Origin: Flavipsychrobacter stenotrophus
GTDB taxonomy: Bacteria > Bacteroidota > Bacteroidia > Chitinophagales > Chitinophagaceae
Reading direction: 5' to 3'
DNA length: 5,735 nt
Assembly: GCA_947379685.1 (NCBI GenBank)
Contig: CANCOG010000340.1
Location: 1-5,735 of the forward strand
Part shown: positions 1 through 5,373 of the stretch, piece by piece
Layout of the letters: the number at the start of each line of letters is the position of its first letter
How positions within the stretch are numbered: position 1 is the first letter of the stretch
Made by a program: the position numbers and the translations under genes
Notes under the pieces: model-generated
Databases searched by the model: none
What the model was told of the DNA's origin: nothing
What the model saw: the letters and a program-made list of their open reading frames with translations, nothing else

Positions 1-275
1 GTTTTGCTGAGTGTTTTGTCTTCTTTGGCAAGGAATGCAGCAAATGCATTTATTGCCTTTTGTCCGTTAAATGGGTCGGACAGTTTTTTGAGTTTCGCGA
101 GGCAATTGATGAGCCGGCATAACATACCTACTTCCTTTAAGTTTGGAAAACAGTTGCCGGGTTCACGTGCTGATATGGATTTCTGGAATTCCAGCAGTTG
201 ATTGCCTAGCTGGGCAAATGCCAGCAGTAGGGTGCTTTCAAGTGTTGTTTCGGTGGTAGTGATTGACTGTTCCAT
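1..275 (-). CDS. Hypothetical protein, N-terminal part (runs off the left edge)
   Basis: An open frame starts with ATG at 275 (read leftward) and stays open to the window edge, giving about 91 residues. It begins MEQSITTTET and contains a mostly helical, Leu/Ala-rich stretch (around residues 12-30, LESTLLLAFAQLGNQLLEFQ), then a segment with two Cys (C43 and C57) and a Lys/Leu-rich stretch (LAKLKKLSDPF). No signal peptide, membrane segment or catalytic motif is visible. I do not recognise the family. Upstream lie a near-match to the Bacteroidota -7 element (CATCTTTG at 304-297, one base off TAnnTTTG) and two 22-bp tandem repeats resembling IS21-type ends. The protein could therefore be the first, accessory ORF of an insertion sequence, or an ordinary host gene beside it. 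The rightward frame over the same bases (4-201) looks like its shadow. The coding call rests on an open frame of 91 codons and protein-like composition. Confidence 0.55.
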   Translation of the reverse strand, partial: MEQSITTTETTLESTLLLAFAQLGNQLLEFQKSISAREPGNCFPNLKEVGMLCRLINCLAKLKKLSDPFNGQKAINAFAAFLAKEDKTLSK

Positions 276-338
276 GGTGTTTTGTTTTTGATGAAACAAA
301 GATGGGGCAGTTGACCAAAACGAGCGGAAATGAAATAC

Positions 339-382
339 ATGGTGGTACACTTTCCGGCACATGGTGGTACACTTTTCGGCAC
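339..382. repeat. Two 22-bp tandem direct repeats, IS21-end-like
   Basis: Two adjacent copies of a 22-bp unit lie at 339-360 (atggtggtacactttccggc + ac) and 361-382, differing only by C/T at the fifteenth base of the unit. Read on the minus strand each unit starts TGTGCCG and continues to GTGTACCACCA. IS21-family elements characteristically carry several short repeats at each end with a terminal 5'-TG; here that would place the outer end near 383. The match to IS21 is from memory of the family pattern, not a search. The alternative is a pair of operator sites for the gene starting at 275. Confidence 0.75.
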
Positions 383-383
383 A

Positions 384-679
384 CCATGTACAGGAATTTT
401 GTGGATAACCCTAGTTACTTAATTGTTGATTAGCTAATTATTAATGACAAATTGTAAAATGTGAAAAAATGAAAGGATGCAAGTGTATTTTTTGCAATGT
501 GGGCTGATTTATTAGTAAATTAGCTGATGTGCTGATTGTGTGGTCTGGTAGATATGGAGTGGAGCAGTGAGGTTAAATGTATTTGTTGAGGGGTGTTACA
601 AACTCCCGGCCTTCGCATTCGTGTTGCAAGTGCTTAGGGGTAAAAGGAGGATTTAGATATTATTGTTTAATTTGACAGC
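384..679. other. Intergenic region without a gene
   Basis: No credible coding frame is seen on either strand. The left half is AT-rich and includes a 10-bp palindrome, ATTAGCTAAT (429-438), and one perfect consensus DnaA-box 9-mer (TGTGGATAA, 400-408). The right half holds the GCTGAT repeat and a short GC-richer patch (604-635) with no clear inverted repeat. AGGAGG at 645-650 is 29 bases before the next start codon, too far to act as its ribosome-binding site. This stretch supplies whatever promoter drives the gene at 680. The best -7-like match is TTAATTTG at 667-674, one base off consensus and without a clear -33 partner. Confidence 0.6.
503..539. repeat. Degenerate GCTGAT tandem repeat
   Basis: GCTGATT (503-509), GCTGATGT (523-530) and GCTGATTGT (531-539) repeat one core, with the last two directly adjacent and the first separated by TATTAGTAAATTA. 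A related GATTAGCTAAT lies at 428-438. Short GCTGATG/T runs of this kind are familiar from intergenic DNA of Bacteroidota in my experience. No function is implied. Confidence 0.45.
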
Positions 680-1216
680 ATGAAATATATCACCTCAGAG
701 ACTGTGCCGCTTACAGATGATGAAAAAGAGTGGCTGTTGTATATCTATACTAAAAAGAAAAAGAACCTGAAGATACTATTTGGAGGTAATTTTCTCGGGC
801 TGATCTTTGTGACATTTACCCGGATAGGTTACATCATTTCAATAGTTATAAGCTCAGTTTTTACCGGAGGTCGTGCACAAAATTATTTGCCGTTTTCGTG
901 GTGGTATCTAAAACTTGCAGTTGACTTAGCACTAGCAGCATTGTTTACCAGGCTCGCTTACCAAAATAGTATGTTACCGTATAAACTTGATGCAGAGTCT
1001 GGGGTAAAAAGGCGGGCCGGTTTTACTATTACACGGAAGCAATTCTTCCCGGTTACGGATCAATATTTTGTTTGGCTAAAGGGTGGTCCGCGAAATAATT
1101 ACGAAGTTGCCCGAGATAAATTCGACAATTGTGAGGAAGGCGGACTTTTATACATGGACCAGGCCATTAAATCAAAGTATATTTTCAGCGAGGATGATCA
1201 GTTTAAGGTGTTGTAG
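680..1216 (+). CDS. Hypothetical two-TM membrane protein
   Basis: A 178-residue protein whose family I cannot name. Residues 1-30 are polar and end in a basic patch (KKKK at 25-28). A long hydrophobic segment spans about 32-60 (ILFGGNFLGLIFV, then YIISIVISSVF) and a second about 74-94 (WWYLKLAVDLALAALF). The remaining 84 residues form a polar C-terminal domain with alternating aromatic and charged residues (KQFFPVTDQYFVWL at 120-133; SKYIFSEDDQFKVL at 165-178), suggesting a small beta-rich soluble domain. The basic patch before TM1 suggests both ends face the cytoplasm. The ATG at 680 is the first in frame after a stop at 668-670, and no ribosome-binding site is at normal spacing. The gene stands alone and converges on the formimidoyltransferase-cyclodeaminase gene. 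Composition gives no sign of frameshift or truncation. Confidence 0.8.
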   Translation: MKYITSETVPLTDDEKEWLLYIYTKKKKNLKILFGGNFLGLIFVTFTRIGYIISIVISSVFTGGRAQNYLPFSWWYLKLAVDLALAALFTRLAYQNSMLPYKLDAESGVKRRAGFTITRKQFFPVTDQYFVWLKGGPRNNYEVARDKFDNCEEGGLLYMDQAIKSKYIFSEDDQFKVL

Positions 1217-1287
1217 AGTGAGTAGGTCGCCTATCGGTCTGTTAGTATAATGTTCGCTTTAATTTGAGTGGAATACTTCATGTAAAA

Positions 1288-1320
1288 CGGCCAGAACAAA
1301 GTACTATTTTGCTCTGGCCG
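1288..1320 (-). terminator. Rho-independent terminator of the ftcD-like gene
   Basis: An 8-bp perfect stem, CGGCCAGA (1288-1295) with TCTGGCCG (1313-1320), continues after one A/C mismatch with a CAAA/TTTG pairing (1297-1300 with 1308-1311). On the minus strand the hairpin lies 20 bp past the stop codon of the gene ending at 1341 and is followed by TTTT (complement of 1284-1287). On the plus strand the bases after it (catatcta) contain no U-tract, so it is a weak terminator for the convergent gene ending at 1216. Confidence 0.75.
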
Positions 1321-1340
1321 CATATCTAAGTTCTGTTACT

Positions 1341-3029
1341 CTACTTTATCTTACCCAAAACCTTTCCCCATATCTGTTGTTCAATTTTGTCGCTGTCCGT
1401 GTTCATTTGCTCGGCCTGTTCGAGGATTGGTTTTACTTCAGGGTGTTCTTTAAGGTCTTGCGCGTTTATTTTTACATTGAGAAATGCCCCCTTAACAGCG
1501 GTGCGCGCGCACAGTGCACCAACTCCGGCATCTGTAACGCTGTTTGGGTTTCCGGTTTCAACCATCGCCTTAATGAGGTCGAATGATTCAAATGCCCGCT
1601 CCATGGTGCGGAAGGGTATTTTTATCGCGTTTATGGTAGCGGTTTCAATTGCTGCTTTTCGCGCGGCTTTTTCTTCATCATTGCTTTTGGGCAATCCGAA
1701 TGCACTCATGATCTCGTTGAAAGCAGCGGTGTCTTCATCAACCAGTTCCATGAGCTCAGCCATTAGTGCCTGTCCCTTTACAGCATGATTGGAAAATTCT
1801 TCCCAGCGGCTGTCCCAGCCTTTTTTGTGCGATGAAAGGTTAGCTACCATTGTTGCCAATGCGGCACCCAGAGCGCCACAATAAGCAGCAATGGAACCAC
1901 CACCCGGGGCAGGACTTTCGCTGGCTGTTTCTGCAGCAAAACCTGTTACGGTCATGTCTGCGAGTTTCTTAGTGCTGGTGTCTTTCAGGCAGTATTCAAT
2001 GATTTTCTTCTGAGGGTCGAATGGTGTTAATTCATCGAGCCCAAGTGATTTTACGGCTATCTTGATGATCTCAGCTTCGCTGATACCTATGCTGCGTTGT
2101 TGCTTACGTAAAAAGTATTTACCGGCCTCCAGTATTGCTTCCAGTGGTACCAGCCCAACAAGTTCACTGCCGGTAACCCTGAGCCCCCGGGCGGTAGCCC
2201 TTTCGCAACAAGTGTCGAACGCAATGTGGAGTGGGGTGGTGTGCATGTTGGTGAGGTTCATGGAGATTTGGGCAATGCCATACTCTTCAATGAACCAGCC
2301 AATTGCTTTTACCGACTTTAGCAATCCGGGTTCCCATACTGCTTCGCCCTTTTCATCTTTTACTACCTTACCTTTTTCATCTTTTTTCTGGCGTCCTTTT
2401 TCCCTTATGTCGAAGGCTACCGAGTTAGCACGGCGTGTGCTGGTGGTATTGAGGTTTACATTGTATGCGATAAGGAAATCTCGTGGGCCAATTACTGTCG
2501 CGCCGCTTTTTTCATTGAAAACAGCCGCGCCATAGTCAGGAGCCCATTCTGGCTGCACTATTTTGGCTGCAAAACCTTCGTATTCTCCGCTGCGAATGAC
2601 AGCCAGGTTACTACGGTAATCTGCTTTGGCTGCGTATTCATATAAATAAACAGGAATGTTCAGTTCTTCGCCTACGCGCTTTGCCAGCTGATTGGCGAAG
2701 GCAACGGTGTCTTCCATGCTAATGCCGGATACTGGTATCAGTGGGCACACATCGGTTGCGCCCATGCGGGGGTGCTCTCCCTTGTGGTTACGCATGTCTA
2801 TGAGTTCACCAGCTTTTTTAATGCCCAGGAATGCAGCATCGACAACCGATTGCGGATCGCCAACGAAAGTAACTACTGTACGGTTGGTAGCCTTTCCCGG
2901 ATCAACATCGAGCAGGCGCACACCTTTTACTGTTTCAATTGCATTGGTGATCTGTTTGATCACTTCCATATTCACGCCTTCACTGAAATTAGGCACACAT
3001 TCTATAATGGCATTCCTGAAATCCTTCAT
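1341..3029 (-). CDS. ftcD: Glutamate formimidoyltransferase / formimidoyltetrahydrofolate cyclodeaminase (fused)
   Basis: A 562-residue cytosolic bifunctional enzyme. The formimidoyltransferase half moves the formimino group of N-formimino-L-glutamate, the product of histidine breakdown, to tetrahydrofolate and releases glutamate. The cyclodeaminase half converts 5-formimino-THF to 5,10-methenyl-THF plus ammonia. The N-domain opens with IIECVPNFSEG (8-18) and carries GEHPRMGATDVCPL (84-97); His86 aligns with the catalytic His of this motif in animal FTCD. The second transferase subdomain covers about 180-330 (GPRDFLIAYNVNLN; AIGWFIEEYGIAQISMNLTN). The cyclodeaminase domain covers about 355-562, with the ESPAPGGGS loop (371-379). 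Length and order match the fused form known from animals and many Bacteroidota. A Lys/Glu-rich insert with an eight-residue duplication lies at 209-232. A candidate promoter lies just upstream and a terminator follows. No other hut gene is adjacent. The start is supported by the family N-terminus. Confidence 0.96.
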   Translation of the reverse strand: MKDFRNAIIECVPNFSEGVNMEVIKQITNAIETVKGVRLLDVDPGKATNRTVVTFVGDPQSVVDAAFLGIKKAGELIDMRNHKGEHPRMGATDVCPLIPVSGISMEDTVAFANQLAKRVGEELNIPVYLYEYAAKADYRSNLAVIRSGEYEGFAAKIVQPEWAPDYGAAVFNEKSGATVIGPRDFLIAYNVNLNTTSTRRANSVAFDIREKGRQKKDEKGKVVKDEKGEAVWEPGLLKSVKAIGWFIEEYGIAQISMNLTNMHTTPLHIAFDTCCERATARGLRVTGSELVGLVPLEAILEAGKYFLRKQQRSIGISEAEIIKIAVKSLGLDELTPFDPQKKIIEYCLKDTSTKKLADMTVTGFAAETASESPAPGGGSIAAYCGALGAALATMVANLSSHKKGWDSRWEEFSNHAVKGQALMAELMELVDEDTAAFNEIMSAFGLPKSNDEEKAARKAAIETATINAIKIPFRTMERAFESFDLIKAMVETGNPNSVTDAGVGALCARTAVKGAFLNVKINAQDLKEHPEVKPILEQAEQMNTDSDKIEQQIWGKVLGKIK

Positions 3030-3052
3030 TATGGTTTGTTTTTTTGGTGGTG

Positions 3053-3086
3053 CAAAAATAGCGGGTTAGCCGCAATGTAGGGCAAA
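3053..3086 (-). promoter_or_regulatory. Candidate Bacteroidota promoter for ftcD
   Basis: On the minus strand, TATTTTTG (3060-3053) fits the Bacteroidota -7 consensus TAnnTTTG, and TTTG (3086-3083) lies 22 bases further upstream as a -33 element. The -7 element ends 23 bases before the start codon at 3029. The short leader between is A-rich (caccaccaaaaaaacaaacc), typical of Bacteroidota translation starts that do not use a Shine-Dalgarno site. Confidence 0.6.
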
Positions 3087-3123
3087 GCGTTTGATAGTAT
3101 TCGGAAGTGTTAGTGTCATGAGT

Positions 3124-3987
3124 CTATTTGACGAACCTGACCCTTTGGTCGCCGAGAGCAACTATATATATTCCCGCAGTTAAGTTTTCGATGATTATCT
3201 GGATGGAGCTTTCATTGCCTATAGTGACTGAACTCACAGTTTGTCCCAATGTGTTGATGATCTGAACTGTTTCTCCTTTTGATTCTGTTGGTAATGATAT
3301 GTTCAGGACTGAGCCAGCGGGATTTGGGTAAACAGATAATGGTGTGGGGGTATTGATTGTGTTGTTGACACCCAGTTTGTGGTCATATTCTATAACATAG
3401 TACAGTGTGTTTGTGGTGTCGATATCGTTCCATTCACCTGCGACACCATATGGCCAGCTGGCCAATGCTATGCCAGCGGCATCCTGCTTGCCCATGAAAT
3501 CGTCGGGCTCGTTGAATGATCCCGTTGACTTGCCTCCCCAATTAGCAAAATGGCCGGCGGTTACCGATCCTCCACCAGCTCCAGCAGTTCCCTGTCCGTT
3601 GAAGAAATTCACGCCGGTTGTATTGTTGTCGCCATCCCATATCCACTTGCTTTCAAGAGATTTATCAGTTGCTCCCGTCCAAACGTAGGATGCTCCCCCG
3701 CCTTCGGAAACAGTATGGTAGCTGGTGGGAATACCCGAAGCAACAATACCGGCATAGACAGCCACCTGCTCGGCCGAATCATCAATTTGTACGAGGTAGC
3801 CGCCGCGTTGCACGGCACAAGCCGCAGCCAGGGGCCAGGATTTCAATTCTTTTATTAGTTCATAGGTTTTGCCGGCATAGTTGAAGGCATAGACGTTAGC
3901 TGTGCTGGCGCATTGTGCGCTTACCCGCAATGACCAGGAACTGACAAGTATTAATATAATAGCTTGAGTGAATAAAAGTTTCTTCAT
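3124..3987 (-). CDS. Secreted C-type-lectin-like protein with T9SS type A sorting domain
   Basis: A 287-residue exported protein. Residues 1-24 form a Sec signal peptide (MKK, hydrophobic LLFTQAIILILVSSW, likely cleavage after VSA). Residues about 33-203 read as a C-type-lectin-like fold: an early GGYLVQIDDSAEQ (62-74), YVWTGATDK (101-109), SKWIWDGDN (113-121), NWGG..GSFNEPDD (149-163) and a closing GEWNDID...YYVIEYD (184-202). E160-P161-D162 and W186-N187-D188 occupy the places of the EPN/QPD and WND calcium- and sugar-binding motifs, so Ca-dependent glycan binding is plausible but unproven. Only Cys26 and Cys57 are present, so the usual conserved disulfides are missing. The tail from about 214 (SVYPNPAGSVLNI, LTAGIYIV, VRFVK end) is a type IX secretion sorting domain, predicting export across the outer membrane and probable surface attachment or release. 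It sits 60 bp after the ABM gene but has its own candidate promoter. Confidence 0.88.
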   Translation of the reverse strand: MKKLLFTQAIILILVSSWSLRVSAQCASTANVYAFNYAGKTYELIKELKSWPLAAACAVQRGGYLVQIDDSAEQVAVYAGIVASGIPTSYHTVSEGGGASYVWTGATDKSLESKWIWDGDNNTTGVNFFNGQGTAGAGGGSVTAGHFANWGGKSTGSFNEPDDFMGKQDAAGIALASWPYGVAGEWNDIDTTNTLYYVIEYDHKLGVNNTINTPTPLSVYPNPAGSVLNISLPTESKGETVQIINTLGQTVSSVTIGNESSIQIIIENLTAGIYIVALGDQRVRFVK

Positions 3988-3991
3988 GGGG

Positions 3992-3999
3992 CAAAGGTA
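3992..3999 (-). promoter_or_regulatory. Candidate -7 element abutting the lectin start codon
   Basis: TACCTTTG (minus strand, 3999-3992) matches TAnnTTTG and is followed by only four bases (CCCC) before the ATG at 3987. Transcription would then begin at or next to the start codon, giving a nearly leaderless mRNA. No clear TTTG -33 partner is visible at 17-23 bases; T-rich CTTTTTC is too close. Confidence 0.5.
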
Positions 4000-4047
4000 G
4001 TAGATTGATGAAAAAGCTTTACCCCGGCGGCGTTTTTGTTACTTTCG

Positions 4048-4341
4048 TTAAACATCAGCCCGCCGCTCCACGCTCCAGGCCTGTGGCTTACCATCGAACA
4101 GTGCCTTGGTTTTGCCCCAGGTATCCTTGAAAAAATCGGAGAAACGGTAATGGTCGAGGTCGGACTCTGCATTCCAGTTGCTGTAGGTGAAGAAAATGTT
4201 GGGGTTGTGCTTGTCCTGCCAGAGTTCGAGGTGGGTACAACCCGGGAAATTCCTGATCGTTTGCTTCCGTTCTTCGAAAAGAGCTGTGAACGCTTCTACG
4301 TTTTCGGGTTTGAAGGTCATTTGTACAATGCGTAGTATCAT
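4048..4341 (-). CDS. ABM-type (antibiotic biosynthesis monooxygenase-like) small protein
   Basis: A 97-residue cytosolic protein with the features of the ABM/dimeric alpha-beta-barrel superfamily: a first strand ILRIVQMTF (2-10), a helix KPENVEAFTALFEERKQTIR (11-30), the characteristic FPGCTHLELWQD (32-43), a third strand IFFTYSNW (49-56) and a following helix with His64 (DLDHYRFSDFF, 61-71). Members range from quinol monooxygenases to haem-degrading enzymes and proteins of unknown role, so no substrate can be assigned. Its start codon overlaps the stop of the upstream DUF62 gene (ATGA at 4341-4338), indicating translational coupling and probable functional linkage. The ATG used gives the N-terminus typical of the family; the next in-frame Met (8) would delete most of strand 1. 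Confidence 0.85.
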   Translation of the reverse strand: MILRIVQMTFKPENVEAFTALFEERKQTIRNFPGCTHLELWQDKHNPNIFFTYSNWNAESDLDHYRFSDFFKDTWGKTKALFDGKPQAWSVERRADV

Positions 4342-5114
4342 CTGAAGGATATTTTGATTTCGTTATACTTACTGCCTAGTCGTAAGCCGTGTACCTGGCT
4401 GGCCTTGCCCCGGTTGACGCAAATTTCGAGATAGTCGTTACTGTTGAAGCGGCAAAGATTGTAACCTCGTCTCACGTCGTTGTAATTGTTTTTCAATCCG
4501 TCGATCTCTTCCAGGCCTATAAAATCCACATGGATTCTGCGTCCTTTTGCCATAGCGTCATACTGAGCCCTGGTGAAATCGACAACTACATTGCCAAAGA
4601 GATCAATATGTATTGCCTCTACCTCAAGTATGCCATCGGACGGCATTTCAGCTGCGGACAACCTTTGCAGCTGAAATTCGGTTAGTCCCAGGTCTGATGG
4701 CTTTTTAAGTTGTAAGGCAGAAACCATATCTCCTGCAACCCTCAGCCAGCGATGAAAGGAGTGTTCTTTTAAAAAGTCGAGGCACAGCCACGCCTGGACA
4801 GTTGCATTGCGTAGCGCCAATGGTATAATGCCATTGTCTGGAGCAAGAAAATAATGGCTGTCATATTCCACCAATGCAAGCTTCGGATTGATTTCTGAAA
4901 AAATATCGATTAAAGGAATGTGTGCAGTCCCTGCGGGAAAATTCTTGTAAGTAGCGCCGAGCATATAGGCTGCCTGCCCTACATTAAAAGGTATGATCTC
5001 ATGGGCTATATCCACAATTTGTGCCGAAGGAACGTGCTGCATTAATATACCCTTTGCAACAGCAACCGATGCATCCTGTAGTCCAAAGTCGGAAAGTAAT
5101 GTGATATATGCCAT
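4338..5114 (-). CDS. Divergent SAM hydroxide adenosyltransferase / SAM-dependent halogenase family protein (DUF62)
   Basis: A 258-residue cytosolic protein, a typical length for the family that cleaves S-adenosylmethionine to adenosine and methionine using water, or a halide in fluorinase and chlorinase relatives. Visible family hallmarks are TLLSDFGLQDA (5-15), IVDIAHEIIPFNV..AAYML (33-52), FPAGTAH (59-65), LAPDNGI (90-96), HIDLFGNVVV (169-178) and the C-terminal domain LEICVNRGKASQVHGLRLG (229-247). The canonical DPGVGxxR segment, whose Asp and Arg belong to the conserved Asp-Arg-His triad, reads D70-IFSEINPK here: the Asp stays, the Gly-rich turn and Arg are lost, and the equivalent position is Pro77 followed by Lys78. 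The canonical FHGRD is changed to F120-H-R-W-L. Activity is therefore uncertain; a non-hydrolytic or altered nucleophile role is possible. It is first in an operon with the ABM gene and has a good promoter upstream. Confidence 0.88.
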   Translation of the reverse strand: MAYITLLSDFGLQDASVAVAKGILMQHVPSAQIVDIAHEIIPFNVGQAAYMLGATYKNFPAGTAHIPLIDIFSEINPKLALVEYDSHYFLAPDNGIIPLALRNATVQAWLCLDFLKEHSFHRWLRVAGDMVSALQLKKPSDLGLTEFQLQRLSAAEMPSDGILEVEAIHIDLFGNVVVDFTRAQYDAMAKGRRIHVDFIGLEEIDGLKNNYNDVRRGYNLCRFNSNDYLEICVNRGKASQVHGLRLGSKYNEIKISFR

Positions 5115-5124
5115 GAATGCACTG

Positions 5125-5156
5125 CAAAATTAGGCTATGCAGGGAGATTTGGCAAC
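5125..5156 (-). promoter_or_regulatory. Candidate promoter of the DUF62-ABM operon
   Basis: TAATTTTG (minus strand, 5132-5125) fits TAnnTTTG, with GTTG (5156-5153) 20 bases upstream as a one-mismatch -33 TTTG. The -7 element ends 10 bases before the ATG at 5114, so the 5' leader would be only a few bases long. Confidence 0.6.
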
Positions 5157-5188
5157 TATTAATGGGTGTTAGTTCATGGTGCACTATA

Positions 5189-5221
5189 AGGTGTGGCACA
5201 CTTTCGAAGTGTGCCACACCT
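5189..5221. repeat. Perfect 15-bp hairpin, copy 1
   Basis: AGGTGTGGCACACTT (5189-5203) pairs exactly with AAGTGTGCCACACCT (5207-5221) around a 3-base loop TCG. It lies in the divergent region between the DUF62 gene and the lipoprotein gene, so it cannot terminate either neighbour in its transcription direction, and it has no adjacent T-tract. Its arm is similar to that of the hairpin at 5239-5273. Confidence 0.9.
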
Positions 5222-5238
5222 GAGGTTTTCGTATTATA

Positions 5239-5273
5239 TAGATTTGACAACTTTTAAAAAGTTGTCAAATCTA
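5239..5273. repeat. Perfect AT-rich hairpin, copy 2
   Basis: TAGATTTGACAACTTTT (5239-5255) is the exact reverse complement of 5257-5273. Allowing a realistic loop, TAGATTTGACAACT is closed by about seven unpaired T/A bases. It starts 17 bp after the first hairpin. Aligning the arms with one gap, AGGTGTGGCACACTT and AGATTTGACA-ACTT agree at 11 of 14 positions, and each difference is matched in the opposite arm. Confidence 0.9.
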
Positions 5274-5334
5274 CCCGTGACCATGGTGAACAAATCGTGT
5301 TAGCCCAGCTCCCTCAAAAAGTAATAAATATCAT

Positions 5335-5368
5335 TTTGCGGCGTTCTTGCGGTACTTCATTATTTTTA
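5335..5368 (+). promoter_or_regulatory. Candidate promoter of the lipoprotein gene
   Basis: TTTG (5335-5338), a 22-base spacer and TATTTTTA (5361-5368, last base differing from TAnnTTTG) precede the ATG at 5374 by five bases. The spacing equals that of the candidate ftcD promoter. The -7 mismatch lowers confidence. Confidence 0.4.
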
Positions 5369-5373
5369 CATCC

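Larger units (their letters stand above)
1..383 (-). mobile_element. Possible end of an IS21-like insertion sequence (mostly outside the window)
   Basis: The tandem 22-bp repeats at 339-382 begin with TGTGCCG when read inward (leftward) and sit 64 bp upstream of a leftward gene, as expected of the left end of an IS21-type element. No transposase (istA) or ATP-binding helper (istB) sequence is inside the window; only an unrecognised first ORF is present. The opposite end and any target-site duplication lie outside, so the call is inference from the repeats alone. Confidence 0.35.

Noticed and set aside
339..382. CRISPR-like repeats
   Set aside because: The two units are directly adjacent with no spacer between them, and there is no third copy.
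400..408. Perfect DnaA-box 9-mer (TGTGGATAA) beside AT-rich DNA, suggesting a replication origin
   Set aside because: Only one box is present, with no cluster and no dnaA, dnaN or gidA-type neighbour; a single 9-mer is expected by chance or as a scattered site.
645..650. AGGAGG as ribosome-binding site for the gene at 680
   Set aside because: It is 29 bases upstream of the start, the frame has a stop at 668-670 so no earlier start is possible, and Bacteroidota rarely depend on such sites.
1387..1788. Rightward open frame of 133 residues inside ftcD
   Set aside because: It is antisense to the conserved cyclodeaminase domain and shows Ser/Ala-rich shadow composition.
3407..3884. Several rightward frames over the lectin gene
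   Set aside because: All are antisense shadows of the C-type-lectin domain, with no motif or start context of their own.
4999..5250. Leftward open frame of 83 residues overlapping the DUF62 start
   Set aside because: It overlaps the well-supported DUF62 N-terminus in another frame, runs through the hairpin at 5189-5221 and has an unprotein-like His/Cys-rich composition.
5239..5273. Hairpin as a terminator for a flanking gene
   Set aside because: Both flanking genes are transcribed away from it, so it lies upstream of both; the T and A runs are inside the stem-loop, not after it.
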